DNA of 54,012 nt. Origin: JAGGAG01 sp964638035. Its GTDB lineage: Bacteria; Gemmatimonadota; Gemmatimonadetes; Gemmatimonadales; GWC2-71-9. The position numbers and the translations under genes are program-made. Shown in pieces: positions 16,308 to 24,980 of this stretch. Location: the NCBI GenBank assembly GCA_964638035.1, contig CAZWXD010000022.1:1-54012 (forward strand). The letters run 5' to 3'. The notes under the pieces were generated by a model. That model was given only the letters and a program-made list of their open reading frames with translations, made no database searches and was not told the origin of the DNA. Position 1 is the stretch's first letter, and each line of letters opens with the position of its first letter.

Positions 16308-18790
16308 TACTTGACCACCAGGTTGAGCAACCGGTTGGGCACATACACCACCTTGGCCAGCTCCTTCCCCTCGAGGAACTTCACGACCTGCGGATCAGCC
16401 TTCGCCGCACCGACCACGACCCCCTCGAGGGCACCCCGTGCCACGCTCACCCGGCTCCGCGTCCTGCCGTTGACCTGCACCACCACCTCGGCCACGTCGT
16501 CCACCAGCAGCGCCGGGTCCCAGCCGGGCCACCGCGCATCGAAGACCGACGCGTCGTGCCCAAGCCGCTCCCAGCACTCCTCGGCGAAGTGCGGCGCGAA
16601 CGGCGCCAGCATGACGATGAACTCCTCGACCAGCCGGTGCTCATGCACATTCGACTCGCGCAGGGTGTTCAGCATCTCCATCATCGCGGCGATCGCGGTG
16701 TTGTAGCCCAGCGTCTCGATGTCGTGGGTCACCTTCTTCTTGGTCTGGTGCCACTTCAGCACCACCGGGTGCAGCACCTCGCCACCACGCTCCCCCTCCA
16801 GCCCGGCTTGCGAGACCAGCTGCCAGACCTTGTCCAGGAAGCGGCGGATGCCGTTGATCCCGGCGTCGCGGAAGTCCCCGCCCTCCTGGAAGGGCCCCAG
16901 GAACATGAGGTACATCCGGAAGCTGTCCGCGCCCCAGCGCGAGATGTACTCGTCGGGCACCACCACGTTGCCCTTCGACTTCGACATCTTCGCCCCGTCC
17001 TTCACGATGAGCCCGTGCGCCCGGAACTTCCGGAACGGCTCCTCGAACGCCACGTGCCCCAGCTCGTGCAGCACCATCGCCAGGAAGCGTGAATACAGCA
17101 GGTGGAGCACGGCGTGCTCGTTGCCACCGATGTACGTGGTGACCGGACACCAGCGCTGCGTGCGCTCGCGATCGAACGGCCGGTCGGTGAACTCCGAGCT
17201 CGGGTAGCGCAGGTAGTACCACGCCGAGTCGAGGAAGGTGTCGGAGACGTCCGTCTCGCGTCGTGCCCGCTTCCCGCAGGCCGGGCAGGGGACGTAGTAC
17301 CACTCCTCGTGCCGTGCCAGCGGCGAGATGCCGCTGTCATCGGGCCGGAAGTCGGCGATGTCGGGCAGCAGGACGGGCAGGTCCTTCTCCGGCACCGGCA
17401 CCGGGCCGCAGGCATCGCAATAGATGACCGGGATGGGCGGGCCCCAGTACCGCTGGCGCGAGATGCACCAGTCGTAGAGCCGGTACTGCACCCGCAGGGC
17501 GCCGCTCCCCCGCTCCTCCAGCCACGCCGTGATCGCCCGCTTGGCCTCCTCCGGCGGCATCCCGTCGAACCGGCCCGAGTTCACCAGCGACGCCCCTGCC
17601 GTCTCGACATAGGCTGAGGTGAGCGGCGCACTGGCGTCCGCGCCTGGTCCCGCGATGACCTGCGTGATGGCGAGGCCGAACTTCCGGGCAAACTCGAAGT
17701 CGCGCTCGTCATGGGCCGGCACGGCCATGATGGCCCCGGTGCCGTACTCCATGAGGACGTAGTCCGCGATCCACACGGGGATCCGCGCCCCGGTCGCCGG
17801 GTTGGTGGCGTAGCGGCCGGTGAACACACCGGTCTTCTCCCGGTCGCCCACCTTGCGGCTCACCAGGTCCTTCGCCTGTGCGATGGCGCGGTAGGTGTCC
17901 ACGGCGCGGCGTTCGGCATCCGTCGCAAGCTCGTCGACCAGGGGGTGCTCCGGTGCCAGCACCAGGAACGTGGCGCCGAACACGGTGTCGGGCCTGGTGG
18001 TGAAGACGCGAATGGCCTCGCTGGGCATGCCCTCCACCGCGAAGGCCAGTTCCGCCCCCTCCGACCGACCGATCCAGTTCCGCTGCGCCGTGGTGGTCGT
18101 GTCCGACCAGTCCATCTTTTCCTGGTCGTCCAGGTTGGTGAGCAGGCGCTCGGCGTAGTCGGTGATGCGGAAGAACCACTGCTCCAGCTGCCGCTGCGCC
18201 ACTGTGGCGCCGCACCGCTCGCACTGCCCGTTCACGACCTGCTCGTTGGCGAGCACGGTCTTGTCCACCGGGCACCAGTTCACCGCCGCCTTCTTCTTGT
18301 ACGCCTTGCCTGCCTTGTAGAGCTGCAGGAAGAGCCACTGGGTCCACTTGTAGTAGGACGGGTCGGTGGTGGACAGCTCGTGCCGCCAGTCGAACATGCC
18401 GCCAATGCGGGTGAGCTGCCGGCGGAAGTTCGCGATGTTCCGCGGGATCAGCTCGGCGGGATGCAGGCCCACCTTGATCGCGTAGTTCTCGCTGTGGATG
18501 CCGAACGCATCGTAGCCGATCGGCTCGAACACGTCGTGGCCCTGCAGGCGCTTGAACCGGCCAAAGACGTCGCTGCCGGTGAACGCGAACATGTTCCCCA
18601 CGTGCAGCCCCTCGGCCGACGGGTAGGGGAACATCATCAGGTTGTAGAAGGGCCGGGTCGCGTGGTCAAGGTCGGGTGCGTTCGTGCCCCGCTCCGCCCA
18701 GCGCGCCTGCCACTTGGCCTCCACCTGGCCTGGGTGGTAGGCGGCGGGATCCACGCGCGGGGGCGAACCTGGAGTGTCGTTCGGGTGCAT
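16307..18790 (-). CDS. leuS: Leucyl-tRNA synthetase
   Basis: The protein has 827 aa, the normal length. It charges tRNA-Leu with leucine. The HIGH-type motif is LHVGN after YPSAEG, KMSKS is in DGAKMSKSKGN, and the zinc-type segment CERCGATVAQRQLEQWFF and the CP1 editing domain (TTRPDTVFGATFLVLAPEH) are in place. ATG 18790 was chosen because the family N-terminus begins just after it. The frame continues upstream by 34 codons. No Shine-Dalgarno site is seen; a TAGATT element ends 10 nt before the ATG. Confidence 0.97.
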   Translation of the reverse strand: MHPNDTPGSPPRVDPAAYHPGQVEAKWQARWAERGTNAPDLDHATRPFYNLMMFPYPSAEGLHVGNMFAFTGSDVFGRFKRLQGHDVFEPIGYDAFGIHSENYAIKVGLHPAELIPRNIANFRRQLTRIGGMFDWRHELSTTDPSYYKWTQWLFLQLYKAGKAYKKKAAVNWCPVDKTVLANEQVVNGQCERCGATVAQRQLEQWFFRITDYAERLLTNLDDQEKMDWSDTTTTAQRNWIGRSEGAELAFAVEGMPSEAIRVFTTRPDTVFGATFLVLAPEHPLVDELATDAERRAVDTYRAIAQAKDLVSRKVGDREKTGVFTGRYATNPATGARIPVWIADYVLMEYGTGAIMAVPAHDERDFEFARKFGLAITQVIAGPGADASAPLTSAYVETAGASLVNSGRFDGMPPEEAKRAITAWLEERGSGALRVQYRLYDWCISRQRYWGPPIPVIYCDACGPVPVPEKDLPVLLPDIADFRPDDSGISPLARHEEWYYVPCPACGKRARRETDVSDTFLDSAWYYLRYPSSEFTDRPFDRERTQRWCPVTTYIGGNEHAVLHLLYSRFLAMVLHELGHVAFEEPFRKFRAHGLIVKDGAKMSKSKGNVVVPDEYISRWGADSFRMYLMFLGPFQEGGDFRDAGINGIRRFLDKVWQLVSQAGLEGERGGEVLHPVVLKWHQTKKKVTHDIETLGYNTAIAAMMEMLNTLRESNVHEHRLVEEFIVMLAPFAPHFAEECWERLGHDASVFDARWPGWDPALLVDDVAEVVVQVNGRTRSRVSVARGALEGVVVGAAKADPQVVKFLEGKELAKVVYVPNRLLNLVVK

Positions 18791-18800
18791 AGGAGGCGCA

Positions 18801-18806
18801 AATCTA
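18801..18806 (-). promoter_or_regulatory. -10-like element of leuS
   Basis: TAGATT on the minus strand ends 10 nt before the leuS ATG. AGGAGG lies on the opposite strand here and cannot serve leuS. No T-box structure fits in this space. Confidence 0.4.
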
Positions 18807-18988
18807 CCGGGCGCGGCTGGGGGGTGCCACCCGGACGCGGTCATCCGGCCCCGCACGCCGGCATCGCGCGATCCCGTTGTGAGGCAGGACACGTTCCCGG
18901 TCGTCGCAGACTCTTGCGGGCTCGCGAACCTTGCGGTACATCATGGGTTCGTCCGCATCACCGCAGCGTTTCCGTGGGGAATCACAAG

Positions 18989-19474
18989 ATGGCCACCAGA
19001 ACCTCCCGCCCGGCCGCCAAGCGGCGGGCCACCCATGCTTCGACCGGTGCCACCGGTCGCCGGCCCAGCTTTCCCTCCTTCTCCCGGGGCAATGCCCTGA
19101 CGCCGACCGTCAATTTTGTTGATAGGGACGGGGCCAGGTGGTTGGTATACCTGGAGGCGGGGCCAGCAATCCCGGCCCTCTGGCCCAACGCCGCGCTCAT
19201 TCCCACCCGCCGGCTCCGGTTTGACTCGGTGGACCAGTCGGTGGTGGCCACGCGCGCCGTTCCGGCCGGGGCGCCCTACCTCCGGGAAGCGACGCTCCAG
19301 GAGTTGCTCGACAATGCCCAGGCCCTGGATGAAGGGGATGCGCCCGAGGTGGTGCGCATGCCCGCCGACCGGCCCCCCCGGAACTGGGCGAGCCTGCTCG
19401 CCAGCCTGGTCCAGCCGGCGGCGCTGACGCTCATCCTGCTGCGGGACGCGTTCATTTCAAGGCCCCGGGGGTAG
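18989..19474 (+). CDS. Protein of unknown function
   Basis: The protein has 161 aa. ATG 18989 follows GTGGGGA at a reasonable distance. The N-terminus is basic and low in complexity (RTSRPAAKRRATHAS). The middle is a compact mixed region (VNFVDRDGARWLVYLEAGP, RRLRFDSVDQSVVATRAVPAGAPYLREATLQELLDNA). A C-terminal hydrophobic stretch (LLASLVQPAALTLILL) could be a membrane-associated helix. I do not recognise the family. Its stop codon is directly followed by the first palindromic repeat. Confidence 0.6.
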   Translation: MATRTSRPAAKRRATHASTGATGRRPSFPSFSRGNALTPTVNFVDRDGARWLVYLEAGPAIPALWPNAALIPTRRLRFDSVDQSVVATRAVPAGAPYLREATLQELLDNAQALDEGDAPEVVRMPADRPPRNWASLLASLVQPAALTLILLRDAFISRPRG

Positions 19475-19537
19475 TTCACACGGAGGAACGAAGCAAACGG
19501 AGGTTCACGGAGGTTTCCCTGCGTGCCTCCGTGTGAA
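19475..19537. repeat. Palindromic repeat, copy 1 (short form)
   Basis: This 63-bp element is bounded by TTCACACGGAGG and its exact complement CCTCCGTGTGAA, starting on the base after the stop codon at 19472-19474. Copies 1 to 3 start exactly 105 bp apart because a 42-bp spacer separates them. Confidence 0.85.
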
Positions 19538-19579
19538 ATAGCGTATGACACACCGGGGCAGTTCACCAGCTAGCAGCAG

Positions 19580-19642
19580 TTCACACGGAGGAACGAAGCA
19601 AACGGAGGTTCACGGAGGTTTCCCTCCGTGCCTCCGTGTGAA
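19580..19642. repeat. Palindromic repeat, copy 2 (short form)
   Basis: Same 63-bp element as copy 1, almost identical in sequence, with the same flanking spacer (starting ATAGCGTATGACACACC). Confidence 0.85.
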
Positions 19643-19684
19643 ATAGCGTATGACACACCAGGGCAGTTCACCAGCAATCAGCAG

Positions 19685-19733
19685 TTCACACGGAGGAACG
19701 AAGCAAACGGAGGTCAACGGAGAAACTGCATGA
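19685..19733. repeat. Palindromic repeat, copy 3 (long form, cut by the gap)
   Basis: It starts like the other copies but switches after ACGGAGG to the long-form insert (CAACGGAGAAACTGCATGA), then runs into the N block. The rest is missing from the assembly. Confidence 0.8.
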
Positions 19734-19833
19734 NNNNNNNNNNNNNNNNNNNNNNNNNNNNNNNNNNNNNNNNNNNNNNNNNNNNNNNNNNNNNNNNNNN
19801 NNNNNNNNNNNNNNNNNNNNNNNNNNNNNNNNN
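19734..19833. other. Assembly gap (100 N)
   Basis: Exactly 100 N lie inside the repeat array, the usual placeholder for a scaffold join. The real length and number of repeat copies here are unknown. Confidence 0.98.
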
Positions 19834-19839
19834 CAGCAG

Positions 19840-19969
19840 TTCACACGGAGGAACGAAGCAAACGGAGGTCAACGGAGAAACTGCATGACTTCGTTGGTGC
19901 TGCCCGGATGCCTGCTGCCTGAGTGGGATTCTCCGATTCCCTTCGTTCCCCTCCGTGCCTCCGTGTGAA
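19840..19969. repeat. Palindromic repeat, copy 4 (long form)
   Basis: A 130-bp element with the same terminal inverted repeat. The central insert carries a second nested inverted match (GGAGAA with TTCTCC), so the whole unit could fold into one long imperfect hairpin. Confidence 0.85.
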
Positions 19970-20030
19970 ATGGCGCATGACACACACCAGGCAGCGCACC
20001 ACCTCTCAGCAGTTCACCAGCTAGCAGCAG

Positions 20031-20150
20031 TTCACACGGAGGAACGAAGCAAACGGAGGTCAACGGAGAAACTGCATGACTTCGTTGGTGCTGCCCGGAT
20101 GCCTGCAGCCTGGGTGGGATTCTCCGTTCCCCTCCGTTCCTCCGTGTGAA
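20031..20150. repeat. Palindromic repeat, copy 5 (long form)
   Basis: A 120-bp element nearly identical to copy 4. A leftover CGTGTGAA at 20169-20176 abuts the stop codon of the next gene (20177-20179), so the array fills the entire space between two convergent genes. Confidence 0.85.
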
Positions 20151-20176
20151 CCCCTGGCGTGAACCGCTCGTGTGAA

Positions 20177-21514
20177 TCAGCCCGTCACGATCCCCAGCGG
20201 CTGGCGTGTCTTCCATGCACCGCGGGTGAAGTCGGGCACGTCCACAGAGCGGCTGCGTGACTTGATGGACTGCTCCGACAGCGCGCTGATCACGCTCCAC
20301 GACGCGCCATCGTACACATCCATGTCCATCGGTTCGCCCCGCCGCAGGCACTCGACCAGCCGGTAGACCTCGATGAAGTCCATCCCGCCATGCCCGGCGC
20401 CCTTGCTCCGGGCCTCGAGCTCCCGCCAGATCGGATGGTCGAACTCCTCCTGATACGCCGACAGGTCCTCCCAGCGGTGGGCCTTGCTCCGGCCCTCGAT
20501 GTGGATCTGTTCCTTCGGGTACTTCTCGACCACACCCTGCACGCCCTGCAGGAAGATCTTCCGGCTGTAGGGGCGCGGGGAGTTGGTGTCGTGCACCACC
20601 AGGATCGTCTCGCCCGCCTTCGTGCGGACCAGGCTGCTCACCACGTCCCCCAGCCGGTACGCCTGCCGAGCCTCCGGGCTGTCGGCGCCAATGTGCTCGG
20701 CCGCCCACTTGTTGAGCCCGCGCCCGTTCGAGGCCATCGAGGTGAGGTAGTCGAACTGGTTGCCCCGGTTCACGTTCATCCACTGCGCCACGGGGCCGAT
20801 GCCATGCGTGGGATACAGGTCACCGTTCCGCCGGATCGAGTGCGCGATCCGCCAGCGGCCCTGGTAGTAGTCGGTGAGCTTGAGCTCGCGCAGGTCATGC
20901 AGGTAGCCGCACTCCGCGTGCAGCAGCTCCCCGAACAGCCCCTTCCGCACCATGTTGAGGATCATCATCTCGGTGCGGTCGTAGCAGCAGTTCTCCATCA
21001 TGACACAGTGGCGCTTCGTCTTCTCCGACGTCTCCACCATCTCCCACAGCTCGTCCTGCGTCACCGCCATTGGCACCTCGGTCGCCGCATGCTTGCCGTG
21101 GCGCATGGCGTACAGGCACACCGGCGCGTGCCACTCCCAGGGCGTGGCGGTGAACACGAGGTCCAGGTCTTCCGTGTCGCACATCCGGCGAAAGGCATCG
21201 GGCGTCCCGGAGTACCCGGCCGGCCTCGGCTTCCCCGCCGCGACCGCCTTGTCCTGCTCCTTCGTCACCCGCTCGGGAACCAGGTCGCAGATGGCGCGGA
21301 TCTCGACGCCCTCGAGCTTGAGGAAGCTGTCCACGTGACTCGAGCCCTGGTGTCCCACTCCGACGATGCCCAGGCGGACGGTGGGAATCGGGGGGGCCAC
21401 GAGCAGGCCGGGGTCCGGCTCGGGCATCCCGGTGGGAAGCGCGCGGATGGCGCCGATCGCGCCCGCGCTGGCGAGCAGGAACTCGCGACGATCCGGCTGG
21501 AAGGATTCGGGCAT
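20177..21514 (-). CDS. GH109-type NAD-dependent glycosidase (Gfo/Idh/MocA fold), Tat-exported
   Basis: The protein has 445 aa. DRREFLLASAG near residues 8-18 is a twin-arginine signal. A Rossmann segment follows (LGIVGVGHQGSSHV), then ATEVPMAVT and ENCCYDRTE. The stretch from GRWRIAHSIRRNGDLYP to THGIGPVAQWMN is typical of GH109 alpha-N-acetylgalactosaminidases, which use tightly bound NAD in an oxidation-elimination mechanism. Tat export suits a folded NAD-loaded enzyme. It is divergent from a galactokinase-like gene 24 bp away, suggesting shared use in amino-sugar release. Exact substrate is not provable here. Confidence 0.85.
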   Translation of the reverse strand: MPESFQPDRREFLLASAGAIGAIRALPTGMPEPDPGLLVAPPIPTVRLGIVGVGHQGSSHVDSFLKLEGVEIRAICDLVPERVTKEQDKAVAAGKPRPAGYSGTPDAFRRMCDTEDLDLVFTATPWEWHAPVCLYAMRHGKHAATEVPMAVTQDELWEMVETSEKTKRHCVMMENCCYDRTEMMILNMVRKGLFGELLHAECGYLHDLRELKLTDYYQGRWRIAHSIRRNGDLYPTHGIGPVAQWMNVNRGNQFDYLTSMASNGRGLNKWAAEHIGADSPEARQAYRLGDVVSSLVRTKAGETILVVHDTNSPRPYSRKIFLQGVQGVVEKYPKEQIHIEGRSKAHRWEDLSAYQEEFDHPIWRELEARSKGAGHGGMDFIEVYRLVECLRRGEPMDMDVYDGASWSVISALSEQSIKSRSRSVDVPDFTRGAWKTRQPLGIVTG

Positions 21515-21520
21515 GTTCCA

Positions 21521-21530
21521 ACGTTAACTT
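21521..21530. promoter_or_regulatory. Overlapping divergent -10 elements of the GH109 and galK genes
   Basis: The sequence ACGTTAACTT reads TAACTT on the plus strand (8 nt before ATG 21539) and TAACGT on the minus strand (6 nt before ATG 21514). The two start codons are only 24 nt apart, so both mRNAs would be leaderless and the two polymerases would compete for one site. Confidence 0.4.
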
Positions 21531-21538
21531 CCGCGGCC

Positions 21539-22693
21539 ATGCCCCGCGACTCCCTCGTCATCCAGGCTCCCGGCCGCGTCAACCTGATCGGTGAGCACGT
21601 GGACTACTGCGGCCTGCCGGTCCTGCCGATGGCCATCCAGTACGGCCTCACCCTCGAGGTGACACCCCGCACCGACCGGCGCGTTCGCCTGGCGAGTGCC
21701 ACGGCAGACTTCGGCGAGCGCACCTTCGAGTTGTCCACCGACATCGCACCGCTGCCCCCGGGTGACTGGGGCAACTACGTACAGGCCGCCGCCCAGGCCC
21801 TCGTCCGCCGCGTGGGTCCGCTCCACGGGCTGGACGGGAGGATCACCTCCAACCTTCCCGTCGCATCCGGGCTCAGTTCCTCATCGGCGCTGGTGGTGGG
21901 CACGGCACGGGCCCTGCTCGCCGTCAATGCAGGAAGCCTGGATGCCATGGAGTTCGCCGCACTGCTGGCGCAGGGCGAGCGTTACGTGGGCACCGCCGGT
22001 GGCGGCATGGACCACGCGATCATCGTTGGCGCACGCGCTGGCCATGCCGCCCGGATCGCCTTCCAGCCCCTCACCCTCACGCACGTGCCCATCCCACGGT
22101 CGTGGCGCGTTGTCGTGGCCACGAGCCTGGCGCACGCCGAGAAGTCGGGGGGCGTGCGTGCCGAGTACAACGCCCGCGGAAGTGACACGCGCGAGGCGCG
22201 CCGGCTGGTGGCGCTGCACCTTGGTGCCGATGGCGCCATGTACCGGGACCTCCTGGCACGCCACGACGAGGCCACCCTCCTCGATGCCGCCGCGAACCTC
22301 GAGCCCCGGCTCCGGCGCCGCTTCCGCCACGTCGTTACCGAGGGTGGGCGGGTCGAGCGGGCCGTTCGTGCCCTCGAGGCGGCCGACCTTCCCTCCTTCG
22401 GCGCACTGCTCGACCAGTCCCACACGAGCCTTGCCACCGACTTCGAGGTGTCCACGCCCGCGCTCGACACCCTGGTCACGCTGGCACGACAGGGCGGCGC
22501 CGCAGGCGCACGGCTCACCGGCGCCGGATTTGGCGGTGCGGCAATTGCCATCGTGGAAGCGGATCATGTCGAGGCCTTGCTCGACCTGCTGCGACGGGAG
22601 TTCTACCTGCCGCGTGGCGTCGAGCCCGGGCCGGGACACCTGTTCGTGGCCTCGCCATCCCCGGGAGTGCACGAGGCGACAGGCCGCCGCTGA
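21539..22693 (+). CDS. galK: Galactokinase-like GHMP kinase
   Basis: The protein has 384 aa. The galactokinase signature APGRVNLIGEHVDYCG is at residues 10-25, the GHMP glycine-rich motif is LPVASGLSSSSALVVG, and GARLTGAGFGG is near the C-terminus. It phosphorylates C1 of a hexose with ATP. Galactose is the default substrate, but the divergent GH109 gene makes N-acetylgalactosamine worth testing. No Shine-Dalgarno site precedes ATG 21539; a TAACTT element does. Confidence 0.85.
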   Translation: MPRDSLVIQAPGRVNLIGEHVDYCGLPVLPMAIQYGLTLEVTPRTDRRVRLASATADFGERTFELSTDIAPLPPGDWGNYVQAAAQALVRRVGPLHGLDGRITSNLPVASGLSSSSALVVGTARALLAVNAGSLDAMEFAALLAQGERYVGTAGGGMDHAIIVGARAGHAARIAFQPLTLTHVPIPRSWRVVVATSLAHAEKSGGVRAEYNARGSDTREARRLVALHLGADGAMYRDLLARHDEATLLDAAANLEPRLRRRFRHVVTEGGRVERAVRALEAADLPSFGALLDQSHTSLATDFEVSTPALDTLVTLARQGGAAGARLTGAGFGGAAIAIVEADHVEALLDLLRREFYLPRGVEPGPGHLFVASPSPGVHEATGRR

Positions 22694-22703
22694 CGCCAGG
22701 CCG

Positions 22704-23621
22704 TCAGGCGAAGGCGCGGCGCAGGTCGGCCGGGTACTCACCACGCGCTACCCGCTCCGCGAGCATCGCCCGGATCGCGTCCACCTCCGAGGCATAGGTC
22801 ATTCCGGCCCACCGCGCCTGGGTGGGCAGGACCCGCACCCGGGCGATGCCCCGCGCCACCTGCTCCCCCACGGCGGTGCTGAGGGGGAACTCGGCGTCCG
22901 GGCTTCCCGGATTGGCGGCGAGGAAGCGCTCGAACTGCGACCGCAGCGCCTCGAGGATGCCGGCGTGAAACGCCCAGAGGTTCATCGAGGTGGGCTCATG
23001 GCCGGCGTAGCGCACGGGGCGGCCATCGAGTTGCCCCTCGACCCCGCCATCCCGTGCCCTGAGCTCCCGGACCTCGTCGATCGTTTGCATCCATTTGGCG
23101 GCCGTTGCACGCACGATGCCCCGCGCTACCCCGCCCGCCGTCGACAGCGTCTCGTCGAGGCGATACCCCACGAGGGCGTGTGCGGGAACCGGCCCGGACG
23201 CCTGCGTGGCAAGGTGTGAGGCCACCCCCGCGAAGGCGTCCGCGCCATACCAGTCGTCGGCATTGCACACGACGAGGCCACCACCCCCGACTGCATCGCG
23301 TGCGGCGAGCACCGCGTGCGCCGTGCCCCACGGCTTCGTGCGTCCGACCGGCAGCGCCACCCCCTCCGGCAGGTCATCGAGCCGCTGCGGCACCAGGTCC
23401 ACCCGGAACCGATTGCCCACGAAGCGCTCCAGGTGCCGCGCCATCGGCTCCTCGAGCTCGGCCCGGATGACGATCGCGGCCCGCCCGAGGCCCGCGCGCG
23501 CGGCGTCCACCAGGGCATAGTCGAGCAGCGCCTCGCCCGAGGGCCCCACCGGGGCCAGCTGCTTCGGGCCGCCGAACCGCTGGCCCAGCCCCGCGGCCAT
23601 GATCACAAGGGTTCCCGTCAT
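22704..23621 (-). CDS. Sugar-phosphate nucleotidyltransferase family protein
   Basis: The protein has 305 aa. The N-terminal MAAGLGQRFGGPKQLAPVGP is the nucleotide-binding signature of the NTP-transferase fold. VVCNADDWYG carries the metal-binding Asp, and PTSMNLWAFHAGIL resembles the sugar-binding part. It probably joins an NTP to a sugar-1-phosphate. It converges on the kinase gene with a 10-nt gap, so kinase product to nucleotide sugar is a plausible sequence. The actual sugar and base are not determined by these motifs. Confidence 0.8.
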   Translation of the reverse strand: MTGTLVIMAAGLGQRFGGPKQLAPVGPSGEALLDYALVDAARAGLGRAAIVIRAELEEPMARHLERFVGNRFRVDLVPQRLDDLPEGVALPVGRTKPWGTAHAVLAARDAVGGGGLVVCNADDWYGADAFAGVASHLATQASGPVPAHALVGYRLDETLSTAGGVARGIVRATAAKWMQTIDEVRELRARDGGVEGQLDGRPVRYAGHEPTSMNLWAFHAGILEALRSQFERFLAANPGSPDAEFPLSTAVGEQVARGIARVRVLPTQARWAGMTYASEVDAIRAMLAERVARGEYPADLRRAFA

Positions 23622-23649
23622 CGCCTTTACCGTGCTGGTGCGGAATCTG

Positions 23650-23655
23650 TAGGTT
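23650..23655 (+). promoter_or_regulatory. -10-like element of the chemoreceptor gene
   Basis: TAGGTT ends 8 nt before ATG 23664. TTTACC at 23626-23631 could be a -35, with an 18-nt spacer. Confidence 0.35.
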
Positions 23656-23663
23656 TCCCACGC

Positions 23664-24953
23664 ATGCCTGATCCCCGCCAACGCTACGTCCGGAACCTCT
23701 ACCTCGCCGCCGCCGCGGGCGCGGGCGTCATCGTGCTCGTGTACCTCGCCGCCCAGCTCCTGCTGCTCCGCGGCATCTCCCTCGGGCGCACCATCCCCGC
23801 GCTGCTGGGGGGCGCGCTCCTCGTGGCGGGGGCTGCCTTCATCGTGAGCTGGTACCTCGCCTCGCAATTCGTCCGGCAGGTGCTGCGGCCGGCAGGCCGG
23901 GCAGCAAGTATCGCTGAGCGGGTGGCGCGGGGCGACCTCCGGCCGGTGCGCGACCACGGCGCCGGCGAGTCGGATGACCAGTTGACCCGGGGCCTCGCCA
24001 ACATGCTGGCCCAGCTCCGGGAACTGGTCGAGACGATCCAGGGCACCGCAGGCGAGGCCGCCTCCATGGCGCAGCAGATCGCCGCCTCGACGCAGCAGAT
24101 GAGTGCCAGCACGGAGGAAGTGGCCGGGACCACCGGCGACCTGACGGAGCGGGCCAGCCAGCAGGCCGTGATCGTGCGGGCCGCCGCTGATGACGCCTCG
24201 CGCATCCTCGACATCGCCAGGGTGCTGGCGGATGGCGCCGGCGAGGCGGCGGCGCGGAATTCCGCGCTGGCACAGGCGGCCCGTTCCCATCGCGAGCGCC
24301 TGGACGCGAGCAGCGCGGAGCTGTCCCGCCTCACGGAGGAGGTGGAGCGCGGCTCAACCGAGGCGGAGGCGCTGGCGCAGGCCTCGAGCGAGATCGAGAA
24401 GTTCGTGGCGCAGACCAAGGCGATCGCGAAGCAGACCCACATGCTGGCGCTGAACGCGAGCATCGAGGCGGCTCGCGCCGGCGACGAGGGCAAGGGGTTC
24501 AGCGTCGTCGCCGAGGAGGTGCGGAAGCTGGCGGCGCAGGCGGCCCAGGCCGCCACGAGCACGAGCGACACGGTGCGCGTCGTCCTGGAGCGGGTGCACA
24601 CGGCGCGACAGCGCCTGATCCGGCTGGGCTCGGGGGGCATGGCAGCGCGCGATGCCGCCCATGCCGCGGCCGCCGGGCTCCAGAGCGTGGCGAGCGACGC
24701 CGATGCCAACGATCAGTGGACCCGCCGCATCTCGGCGTCGGCCGACGAGGTGCGCGGCCTCATCGAACAGATCGCCGGGCGGATGCGCGAGGTCTCGGCA
24801 GGCACCGAGGACTACGCCGCGGCGGCACAGCAGATCGCCGCCGCGGCCCAGCAGCTCAACGCCTCGACCGAGGAAATTTCCGGGGCTGCTGGCACGCTCG
24901 CCGGTGCCGCCGAGAAGCTGACCCGCGCAACGGGGCACATCCGCCTGAACTAG
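23664..24953 (+). CDS. Methyl-accepting chemotaxis-type receptor without a sensor domain
   Basis: The protein has 429 aa. Two close membrane helices (about residues 11-31 and 43-66) leave only a short external loop. A HAMP-like stretch follows (RPAGRAASIAERVARGDL). The long coiled-coil signalling domain includes the hairpin tip (IAKQTHMLALNASIEAARAG then DEGKGFSVVAEEVRKLA), where CheA and CheW bind in the family. With no periplasmic ligand domain it may sense membrane state, redox or a partner protein. No cheA, cheW or flagellar genes are in the window. Confidence 0.9.
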   Translation: MPDPRQRYVRNLYLAAAAGAGVIVLVYLAAQLLLLRGISLGRTIPALLGGALLVAGAAFIVSWYLASQFVRQVLRPAGRAASIAERVARGDLRPVRDHGAGESDDQLTRGLANMLAQLRELVETIQGTAGEAASMAQQIAASTQQMSASTEEVAGTTGDLTERASQQAVIVRAAADDASRILDIARVLADGAGEAAARNSALAQAARSHRERLDASSAELSRLTEEVERGSTEAEALAQASSEIEKFVAQTKAIAKQTHMLALNASIEAARAGDEGKGFSVVAEEVRKLAAQAAQAATSTSDTVRVVLERVHTARQRLIRLGSGGMAARDAAHAAAAGLQSVASDADANDQWTRRISASADEVRGLIEQIAGRMREVSAGTEDYAAAAQQIAAAAQQLNASTEEISGAAGTLAGAAEKLTRATGHIRLN

Positions 24954-24980
24954 GCCCGGGGCGCCGCCGGCGCGCCATGC

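Noticed and set aside
18791..18988. T-box or leucine leader before leuS
   Set aside because: The -10-like element lies 10 nt before the start, leaving no leader; no Leu-rich short ORF or specifier-loop pattern was seen.
19628..19983. Frames read through the N block
   Set aside because: They consist of repeat sequence and undefined bases and cannot be real genes as shown.
19475..20150. CRISPR array
   Set aside because: The repeats are palindrome-ended units of 63 to 130 bp, and the segments between them are near-identical copies rather than unique spacers. No cas genes are present.
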